A stretch of DNA of 64,000 bases from the NCBI GenBank assembly GCA_041071465.1, contig CP163498.1, forward strand, positions 5,598,001 through 5,662,000, written 5' to 3'. The stretch comes from Pseudomonas putida. Lineage in GTDB: Bacteria; Pseudomonadota; Gammaproteobacteria; Pseudomonadales; Pseudomonadaceae. A program made the position numbers and the translations under genes. This document shows, in pieces, positions 57,956 to 64,000 of this stretch; position 1 is the first letter of the stretch; each line of letters opens with the position of its first letter. The notes under the pieces were generated by a model that was not told the origin of the DNA, did not search any database, and was given only the letters and a program-made list of their open reading frames with translations.

Positions 57956-57971
57956 CGGCCACCCGGGTTAC
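57946..57971 (-). promoter_or_regulatory. SigF-type promoter (autoregulatory)
   Basis: On the minus strand GTAACC (57971-57966), 16 bases, then CGAA (57949-57946), identical in pattern and spacing to the promoter at 58061-58086. It would drive sigF-nrsF. Confidence 0.7.
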
Positions 57972-58060
57972 ACCCACCGTGGAAGTTTTTGTCGCGTAAA
58001 ACCTGCCGCCTTCATACGGTAGGCGACTGTCACGCGGCCGCACTTTTTTTTCAAGGTGCT

Positions 58061-58086
58061 GTAACCGGTTCGGCCCAGCGGGCGAA
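58061..58086 (+). promoter_or_regulatory. SigF-type promoter of the bufferin operon
   Basis: GTAACC (58061-58066), exactly 16 bases, CGAA (58083-58086); 55 bp upstream of the bufA1 ATG. The pattern is what I recall as the Caulobacter SigF consensus GTAACC-N16-CGAA. Confidence 0.75.
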
Positions 58087-58141
58087 CTACTCCATGAGCC
58101 GCCGGTACAACGCCGCGGCCCCATCTTCCGGAGACCGCATC

Positions 58142-58429
58142 ATGAAAACCCTCGCCCTCGCCACCGCCGCCCTCGCCCTGGCTTCGCTGGCCGGTGCTGC
58201 GCTGGCCGCTGACCCGGCCAACACCACCAGCGCTGGCGCTGCCATGGAGAAATGCTACGGCGTCGCCATGGCCGGCAAGAACGACTGCAAGGCTGGTGCC
58301 GGCACCACCTGTGCCGGCAGTGCCAAGAAGGACTACGACGGCATGCACTGGAAAAACGTGCCCGCAGGCACCTGCACGTCCATCAAGACACCCAGCGGCA
58401 TGGGCTCGCTGACCCCGATCAAGTCCTGA
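58142..58429 (+). CDS. bufA1: BufA1-type bufferin precursor (DUF2282)
   Basis: A 95-residue RiPP precursor and periplasmic metallophore. Signal peptide about 1-23 ([14 protein letters not shown]), mature part with four cysteines at 38, 49, 57 and 78 in [17 protein letters not shown] and GTCTS. DUF2282 bufferins have cysteines converted to thiooxazoles by the neighbouring MNIO enzyme and bind copper. GGAG lies about 8 bases before the ATG. Directly downstream of a SigF-type promoter. The modification is inferred from homology. Confidence 0.88.
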   Translation: MKTLALATAALALASLAGAALAADPANTTSAGAAMEKCYGVAMAGKNDCKAGAGTTCAGSAKKDYDGMHWKNVPAGTCTSIKTPSGMGSLTPIKS

Positions 58430-58445
58430 GCGCAGGCCGCCGACC

Positions 58446-59279
58446 ATGAATAGCATCGCGCCTCTGGGCGCCGGGCTCGGGCTGAAGGCCGAGCACTACA
58501 CCGACGCCCTGCCGTGCCAGGCCAGTGGGCTGTGGTTCGAAGTGCACCCGGAGAACTACATGGTCGGCGGCCCGCGCAGGGCTTGGCTGCAACGCTTCGC
58601 CGAGCGCCACCCGCTGTCGCTGCACGGTGTCGCGCTATCGCTGGCGGCGGACGCCGCACCGGATGCGGCACACCTGCAACGCCTGCGGGCGCTGGTCGAT
58701 GAGGTGCAGCCGACGCTGGTGTCGGAGCACCTGGCCTGGTCGACCTGGCGCGGGCTGTACCACCCCGACCTGCTGCCCTTCCCCCGCAGCAACGAGGCCC
58801 TGGCCCGCATCAGCGACAACATCTCGCGCACCCAGGATGCCCTGGGGCGTTGCATCGCCCTGGAGAACCCCAGCCACTACCTGCGACTGGAGGGGCATGA
58901 CTGGGATGAAATCGGCTTTCTCAACGAGCTGGTGCGTCGCACTGGCTGCAGCCTGTTGCTGGATGTCAACAATGTATACGTCAGTGCCCACAACCTCGGG
59001 TTCAGCGCGGCAGCGTACCTTGAACGTTTTCCGGCTGCGGCCATCAGCGAAATACACCTGGCCGGCCACAGCCACGACTCCGAGGGCAGCCTGCTGATCG
59101 ACTCCCATGACGCCGCCATCACCGCGCCAGTCTGGGCCTTGTATCAGCAGTTGATCGCCCGTATCGGCCCCCGCCCGACGTTGGTCGAGCGCGACGGCAA
59201 CCTGCCTGCGTTCGATGAATTGCTGGCAGAGCGTGACACCGCCCAGGCGCTGCTCGATCAGGCAGGTACACGACCATGA
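58446..59279 (+). CDS. bufB: BufB, MNIO (DUF692) bufferin-modifying enzyme
   Basis: A 277-residue TIM-barrel enzyme with multinuclear iron that oxidises cysteines of the precursor. Likely metal ligands are in [55 protein letters not shown] and [12 protein letters not shown], all DUF692 hallmarks. It starts 16 bases after bufA1 and overlaps bufC by four bases. Confidence 0.9.
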   Translation: MNSIAPLGAGLGLKAEHYTDALPCQASGLWFEVHPENYMVGGPRRAWLQRFAERHPLSLHGVALSLAADAAPDAAHLQRLRALVDEVQPTLVSEHLAWSTWRGLYHPDLLPFPRSNEALARISDNISRTQDALGRCIALENPSHYLRLEGHDWDEIGFLNELVRRTGCSLLLDVNNVYVSAHNLGFSAAAYLERFPAAAISEIHLAGHSHDSEGSLLIDSHDAAITAPVWALYQQLIARIGPRPTLVERDGNLPAFDELLAERDTAQALLDQAGTRP

Positions 59280-60031
59280 CACTTTCCCTTGGCCAGTTTC
59301 AGGACGCTTTCATCGACGCACTGTATCACCGCCCTGCCCCCCAACTGGCCGCACTGGCGGGCCAAGCTGCATTCTCGGTGTACCGCAACAGCGTGCTGGC
59401 AGGTGCTGTCGAAGCCCTGCGCGGCAACTTCCCCAGCGTCGAAGCGCTGGTCGGCCAGGCCTGGATGCAGGAGGTCGCCGCGGCCTACGCACAACGAATG
59501 CCGCCAGACGACCCACGGCTGATCCACTATGGCGCGGCCTTCGCCGCCTTTCTCGAACCGCTGCAGCGCCACTACGACATGCCTTACCTGGCCGATGTCG
59601 CCCGCCTGGATTTTGCCTGGTGCGAAGCATTTGCAGCGCCCCTGGAGCCCTGCCTTGTATTGACCGACCTGGCTGGGATGACCGCCGCAGACCTGGCAAA
59701 CAGCTGCCTGGTACCACGAAGCAGCGTGCGTTGGCACTGGTTCGCACAGCACCCGGTTTTCACCCTGTGGCACTACAGCCGCGAGGGCCTGGCCTGGCCG
59801 CCAGAGCAGCCCTGGATCGCAGAGGGCGCGCTGTTGAGCGGCACGGCAGAAGGTGTCGCCAAACAAACACTGGAAGTCGGCGGCTGCGCCTTCCTGGATG
59901 CCTGCGCCCAAGGCCTGCCCCTGGAACAAGCCTCACAGGTCGCACTGTCGGCCCAGCCCGACCTGGACTTCACACAGCTACTCAGCCGCATGCTGGCGGC
60001 ACAGGTCTTTCGTCCCCTGTCATTCGCCTGA
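59276..60031 (+). CDS. bufC: BufC, DUF2063 partner of the MNIO enzyme
   Basis: A 251-residue protein. N-terminal DUF2063 DNA-binding-like domain ([17 protein letters not shown] and [20 protein letters not shown]) and a C-terminal domain found in RiPP recognition partners. It probably presents the precursor to BufB. ATGA overlap with bufB. Confidence 0.88.
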   Translation: MTLSLGQFQDAFIDALYHRPAPQLAALAGQAAFSVYRNSVLAGAVEALRGNFPSVEALVGQAWMQEVAAAYAQRMPPDDPRLIHYGAAFAAFLEPLQRHYDMPYLADVARLDFAWCEAFAAPLEPCLVLTDLAGMTAADLANSCLVPRSSVRWHWFAQHPVFTLWHYSREGLAWPPEQPWIAEGALLSGTAEGVAKQTLEVGGCAFLDACAQGLPLEQASQVALSAQPDLDFTQLLSRMLAAQVFRPLSFA

Positions 60032-60041
60032 AGGAGGCGTC

Positions 60042-60508
60042 ATGGACACCACTCACCTCTCCCACCCCGGCAATGGCCTGCGCCAGCGCTGGAACCACCT
60101 TGCCGACCGGGTGCAGACGCTGTTGAGCGACACCCTGCTGTGCCTGGTGGCGCGCGTTGCCATCGCCTCGATCTTCTTCTCTCTGGCCGCACCAAAGTCG
60201 AGGGCTTGCTGACCATCACCCCCTCTACATACGACTTGTTCCAAGGCGAGTTCGCCCTGCCGCTGGTATCGCCCTGGCTGGCAGCCCACCTGGCCACCTA
60301 CGCTGAACACCTGTTCCCGCTGCTGCTGGTGCTTGGCCTGTTCACACGGCTTTCGGCGTTCGCGCTGCTGGGTATGACCACAGTGATCGAGGTGTTCGTC
60401 TACCCCGATGCCTGGCCGACCCATTTGTCCTGGGCCGGCCTGTTGCTGCTGCTGATCGGGCGTGGAGCGGGTGCGCTGTCGCTCGATCGCCGACTGGGGC
60501 TGCGTTGA
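60042..60508 (+). pseudogene. DoxX family membrane protein, frameshifted
   Basis: Strong SD (AAGGAGG) 6 bases before ATG 60042. The N-terminus reads to [12 protein letters not shown], then the frame is lost near 60180; the -1 frame continues [20 protein letters not shown] with the remaining DoxX helices to 60508. One restored base gives about 155 residues. DoxX proteins are frequent fourth members of bufferin operons. Likely a sequence error. Confidence 0.8.
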
Positions 60509-60522
60509 GGTGGCCCTCCCTG

Positions 60523-61473
60523 TCAGAGGGCCGGCACCTGCCGAGCATCTCTTCGCACGGCTTGAGGGGGTACACCAAACCCACGGATGAACACCTCGCG
60601 CATATGGCGACGGTCCCTGAAGCCAGCCTCCTTGGCCACCACATCCAGGCTGTGCCGACTCTGCTCGATCATCAGCCGGGCAGCCTCCAGGCGCAGGCTC
60701 TCGATGGCCTTGGCCGGTGACTGCCCGGTCTCGGCGGTGAACACACGGGTGAATTGGCGCGGGCTCAGGTGCACCACTTCGGCAAGCTCCTCCACGCTCA
60801 ATGGGCGGCTTAGGTGTTTGCGTGCGTAGTCCAGCGCGCTCTGGATACGGTCCGACTTGGGCGCAAGCGACAACAGTTCGGAGTGCTGGGACTGCCCGCC
60901 GGAACGGCGTTGGTGCATGACCATCTTGTGCGCAACCGACCTGGCCATCTCGGCGCCCAGGTCCTTTTCCACCATGCCCAACGCCATGTCCAGGGCGGCG
61001 GTCATGCCGGCAGACGTCCATATGTTTCCATCGACGATGAAAATCCGGTCTTCCTCGACATCGATCTTGGGGTGCAATTCACGCAGCTTGGGCGCATAGG
61101 CCCAGTGGGTCGTTGCGCGTCGCCCATCCAGCACGCCTGCCTGCGCCAGCACGAAACAGCCGGTGCAAAGCCCTGCTGTGCGCCGCGCAGCATCGACGAA
61201 GCCCCGCACGCAGGCCAGTACCTCTGCACCGGGCGGCGTCCAGGGCGTCAACGTGCCAGTGACCATCCAGGTGTCCGCCAGGCCCGGGGCGGCCATGGGT
61301 AGCGTGTCGATATGCATCCCCAGCGAGGAGCGCACCATGCCGCCTTCGATGGAAAAATTCTCGATCCGGTAAACCGCGCTGCCCACGACGATGTTGGCGA
61401 GCTCGAACACGGTTTGCGTGGCCAGTGACATGATCTGGAAGCCTTCGGTGATCAAATAGCCGACCCGGTGCAT
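60523..61473 (-). CDS. GlxA-type AraC regulator with DJ-1/PfpI domain
   Basis: A 316-residue regulator. N-terminal amidase-like DJ-1/PfpI domain (GLCTGCFVLAQAGVLDGRRA with Cys in the nucleophile elbow) and a C-terminal AraC HTH pair (LAEVVHLSPRQFTRVFTAET). GAGGG lies 8 bases before ATG 61473; the frame opens earlier at 61512. It is divergent from an SDR gene and probably controls it. Confidence 0.88.
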   Translation of the reverse strand: MHRVGYLITEGFQIMSLATQTVFELANIVVGSAVYRIENFSIEGGMVRSSLGMHIDTLPMAAPGLADTWMVTGTLTPWTPPGAEVLACVRGFVDAARRTAGLCTGCFVLAQAGVLDGRRATTHWAYAPKLRELHPKIDVEEDRIFIVDGNIWTSAGMTAALDMALGMVEKDLGAEMARSVAHKMVMHQRRSGGQSQHSELLSLAPKSDRIQSALDYARKHLSRPLSVEELAEVVHLSPRQFTRVFTAETGQSPAKAIESLRLEAARLMIEQSRHSLDVVAKEAGFRDRRHMREVFIRGFGVPPQAVRRDARQVPAL

Positions 61474-61581
61474 GGTGGAAGCCCTCTGCGCAATGTCCTG
61501 AAACACTACCATATACGTCGTTTAAGACAAGCAGCGCCTTCTGCATCATGGCCACACATACCCAAACAACGGAGTATCACC

Positions 61582-62379
61582 ATGACACAGGTATTCAAAG
61601 GCACCGCGCTCATCACAGGCGCCTCCACCGGCATCGGTTCGATTTACGCAGAGCGGCTGGCACGCCGCGGCTATGACCTGGTGCTGGTGGCACGCAACCG
61701 GGAGCGCCTGAACGCATTGGCCGGCCGGCTCACCAGCGAAACCCGACAGAACGTGGAAGTGTTCCCGGCAGACCTGGCCAATGCCGATGACCTGGCCAAG
61801 GTCGAACGCAAGTTGCGCGAAGACGCCAGCATCAGCGTGCTGATAAACAATGCCGGCATCGGCACCCATACCAGCCTGCTGGACAGCGATGTCGAGCGCA
61901 TGGCCGAAATGATCACCCTCAACGTTACCGCCCTCACCCGCCTGACCTATGCGGCTGTACCTGGTTTTGTCGCTCGCGGGCAAGGTGCGGTCATCAACAT
62001 CTCGTCCGTCGTCAGCCTGGCGCCAGAGCTGCTCAACGGCGTCTACGGCGGCAGCAAGGCCTATGTCACCGCCTTTACCCAAGCGTTGAACAAGGAACTG
62101 GCGGGCAAGGGCGTGAAGGTACAGGCGGTACTGCCTGGGGCCACCGCCACTGATTTCTGGCAAATCGGCGGCTTGCCGGTTGAAAACCTCGACCCCGCCA
62201 TCGTGATGTCGGCCCAGGACCTGGTGGACGGCGCGCTGCAGGACTTCGACAACGGCGTGCTGATCTCCCTTCCATCACTGCACGACCTGCAAGCTTTCGA
62301 CCAGTACGAAGCTGGCCGACAGGCCCTGTTCGGCTTGCTGTCCAGCAACCAGTTGGCGCCGCGTTACAGCGTTGAGTAA
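61582..62379 (+). CDS. SDR family oxidoreductase
   Basis: A 265-residue Rossmann enzyme: cofactor motif TGASTGIG, NNAG in LINNAGIGTHTSLL, catalytic Ser in INISSVVSL and YGGSKAYVTAF with YxxxK. GGAG lies 8 bases before the ATG. The basic residue after the second strand (VARNRERL) suggests NADP. Substrate unknown. It faces the GlxA-type regulator. Confidence 0.88.
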   Translation: MTQVFKGTALITGASTGIGSIYAERLARRGYDLVLVARNRERLNALAGRLTSETRQNVEVFPADLANADDLAKVERKLREDASISVLINNAGIGTHTSLLDSDVERMAEMITLNVTALTRLTYAAVPGFVARGQGAVINISSVVSLAPELLNGVYGGSKAYVTAFTQALNKELAGKGVKVQAVLPGATATDFWQIGGLPVENLDPAIVMSAQDLVDGALQDFDNGVLISLPSLHDLQAFDQYEAGRQALFGLLSSNQLAPRYSVE

Positions 62380-62530
62380 GGGCTGGCGTGGAGCGCTGGG
62401 ACCTTGCCGCCAGCGCTTCATGCAACTTTCATTTCAAGAGAGAAAGTCTTGCGCTATTCAAGCTGTTTATCGACTCAATCAAAACGCATAGCCTGAACCC
62501 ACTTTTCCAATCCCCAATGAGGTAGCGCCA

Positions 62531-63538
62531 ATGAAGGCCGTCGTTTACACCCAGCCTGGGTTGCCGATCCAGGACCCACAGTCGCTGTACGACACACAAC
62601 TGCCCACACCGAAACCTGGCGCCCGAGACCTTCTGGTTGAAGTCAGGGCCATCGCCGTCAACCCGGTCGATACCAAGATCCGTGCAAGCCGTGGTGGAGA
62701 GCAACCACAGGTCCTCGGCTGGGATGCGGTCGGCGTTGTCCGCGAAGTCGGCCCAGAAGTAACGTTGTTCCGGCCCGGCGACGAAGTTTTCTATGCCGGC
62801 GCCATCGACCGCCCTGGCAGCTACAGCGAATTCCATGTGGTGGACGAGCGTATCGTCGGGCACAAGCCCCGCAGCCTGGACAACGCCAATGCCGCTGCCC
62901 TGCCCCTGACCTCCATTACCGCCTGGGAGCTGCTGTTCGACCGCCTGGGCGTTGAAGAAAACGGCGGCCAGGGCCAGAGCCTTCTGGTGATCGGTGCCGC
63001 TGGCGGGGTTGGCTCGATCCTGGTGCAGCTCGCCAGCAAGCTCACCCAGCTGACCGTCATCGGCACCGCTTCAAGGCCTGAAACCCAAGCGTGGGTCAAA
63101 GCACTGGGGGCTCATCATGTCATCGACCACACCGAATCGATCCCCCTGCAACTGGAAACGCTCAAGCTTGACCCGGTCGACCATGTGATCAGCCTGACGC
63201 ACACCGACACCTACCTCACCCAGCTGATCGAAGTGCTTCGCCCACAAGGCAAGCTGGCACTGATCGACGACCCGGCGCAACTGGATGTGGTGCCGCTCAA
63301 GCGCAAGTCGCTGTCCCTGCACTGGGAGCTGATGTTCACGCGCTCGCTGTACAAGACCGAGGACATGATCAAGCAGCATCAACTGCTCGAGCGCGTTTCG
63401 CAGCTGGTCGATGAGGGCGTGCTGAAGACGACCCTCGGCGAGCACTACGGCACGATCAGCGCCGAGCACCTCAAACGTGCCCACGCCATGATCGAGAGTG
63501 GAAAAGCACGTGGCAAGATCGTTCTGGAAGGCTTCTGA
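62531..63538 (+). CDS. Zinc-independent quinone-oxidoreductase-like MDR protein
   Basis: A 335-residue medium-chain dehydrogenase/reductase: NPVDTKIRASRGG, ASKLTQLTVIGTASR and the cofactor loop GAAGGVGSILVQLA. No structural-zinc cysteine cluster is seen, so it belongs to the QOR/ZADH2-like branch. It reduces quinones or enones with NADPH by family. It follows the SDR gene by 151 bp and may share its regulator. Confidence 0.87.
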   Translation: MKAVVYTQPGLPIQDPQSLYDTQLPTPKPGARDLLVEVRAIAVNPVDTKIRASRGGEQPQVLGWDAVGVVREVGPEVTLFRPGDEVFYAGAIDRPGSYSEFHVVDERIVGHKPRSLDNANAAALPLTSITAWELLFDRLGVEENGGQGQSLLVIGAAGGVGSILVQLASKLTQLTVIGTASRPETQAWVKALGAHHVIDHTESIPLQLETLKLDPVDHVISLTHTDTYLTQLIEVLRPQGKLALIDDPAQLDVVPLKRKSLSLHWELMFTRSLYKTEDMIKQHQLLERVSQLVDEGVLKTTLGEHYGTISAEHLKRAHAMIESGKARGKIVLEGF

Positions 63539-63554
63539 TCGTGTGTTGACTCAC

Positions 63555-63589
63555 CTTGCTTGAGCCTGCCAGCCGGTTTGCCGCTGCGT
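63555..63589 (+). repeat. 35-bp motif shared with 33306-33340
   Basis: 30 of 35 bases identical to the copy upstream of aspT. It lies 131 bp before the HlyD-type ATG and could be a common regulatory site or a small dispersed repeat. Confidence 0.5.
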
Positions 63590-63720
63590 ACCCTGTGCTG
63601 ATCGGCTGCGCCCTGCAAAAACGTTGGAGGCAATTGGGCAAAAATCGGTTTCCTTTCTAGTATGAAGGCGTTGCAGCATTGTTGTTGCGTGTCCCGACGC
63701 CTCTCGACAAGGAACCGAGA

Positions 63721-64000
63721 ATGCCCATACCCGTCGTTGCCCGTCATTGCCTGCCCATGCTGCTGGCCCTGACCAGCCTTTGTGCCTATGCCGAACAGGA
63801 GATACCGGCCGAGGGCACACAGCCGATCCGTGTACTGCTCGCCGCCGAGCTGGAAACCACCCTGTCCAGCCAGATGAACGGCACGCTGGGCGAATTGAAA
63901 ACCAGCTTCGGTGAACGGGTGGCCAAGGGCGCGACCCTGGCCCGCTTCAACTGCAGCGAAGCCCAGGCACGGGGCAAGGTGGCGGTGGCCGAACTGGCCA
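63721..64000 (+). CDS. HlyD-family efflux adaptor (C-terminus outside window)
   Basis: The first 93 codons are visible. A signal peptide (LPMLLALTSLCAYAEQ) is followed by the lipoyl half-motif SSQMNGTLGELKTSFGERV and ARFNCSEAQARGKVAVAEL, as in periplasmic adaptors. AAGGA lies 8 bases before the ATG. The pump partner should lie to the right of the window. Confidence 0.8.
   Translation, partial: MPIPVVARHCLPMLLALTSLCAYAEQEIPAEGTQPIRVLLAAELETTLSSQMNGTLGELKTSFGERVAKGATLARFNCSEAQARGKVAVAELA

Noticed and set aside
1..64000. CRISPR arrays, tRNA or rRNA genes, complete insertion sequences
   Set aside because: Looked for regularly spaced repeats, cloverleaf-like segments and transposase motifs; none found by eye. 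A tRNA scan and IS search would be decisive.

Overview
The window is a GC-rich Pseudomonas chromosome segment, most likely P. putida group. The evidence is family content: an OprD porin, an AaeXAB-like FUSC efflux set, a Cus-type RND pump, the MoxR/Bat operon, a MocR regulator, a GlxA-type regulator, AspT, and tightly packed SD-led genes. No rRNA, tRNA or CRISPR array was seen. All functions are read from sequence motifs and family memory; no search was run.

Layout. 1-3.4 kb: choline/betaine-type binding protein (cut by the window edge) and class II aldolase, divergent from a betaine-aldehyde-type dehydrogenase. 3.4-7.5 kb: mixed region with a decayed EamA transporter, GNAT-cupin pair, ACT protein, an AT-richer predicted zinc metallopeptidase, and three related hairpin repeats. 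7.6-17.1 kb: one long minus-strand block containing a LysR regulator, AaeA/AaeX/AaeB-like efflux, OprD porin, two pirins, OsmC and two isochorismatase-family hydrolases; this looks like an export and detoxification unit for aromatic or electrophilic compounds. 17.1-21.6 kb: accessory patch with an AT-rich CHASE-GGDEF cyclase, small tyrosine recombinase, APH(6)-like kinase and GNAT. 21.9-24.7 kb: two tandem exported DUF1254 proteins. 25.1-32 kb: OsmC (frameshifted) and a CzcI-like/CusC/CusB/CusA heavy-metal efflux operon. 32.2-38.4 kb: soluble PAS chemotaxis transducer, AspT exchanger, FadL-like porin, DUF3313 lipoprotein (frameshifted) and AraC regulator.

38.5-54.1 kb: a minus-strand run from a multiheme TPR cytochrome through MoxR-DUF58-DUF4381-VWA-VWA/TPR-BatD (several ATGA overlaps), HAD hydrolase, Cys-type arylsulfatase, fused MFS/spermidine synthase and MscS channel. 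54.1-56.7 kb: DUF1254 remnant, EamA exporter and its divergent MocR regulator. 56.7-60.5 kb: a bufferin cluster (BufA1 precursor, BufB MNIO enzyme, BufC partner, DoxX) divergent from an ECF sigma/NrsF anti-sigma pair. 60.5-64 kb: GlxA regulator divergent from an SDR, a quinone-oxidoreductase-like MDR, and the start of an HlyD-type adaptor.

Most interesting points. (1) The bufferin/SigF locus has two divergent, exactly spaced GTAACC-N16-CGAA promoters; one overlaps the apparent sigma start and argues for a downstream TTG start. (2) At least seven genes are broken by a single missing base, mostly in C/G runs; this looks like residual sequencing error rather than gene decay, so the frameshifted genes may be intact in the organism. 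(3) A perfect hairpin masks the ribosome-binding site of the orphan recombinase.
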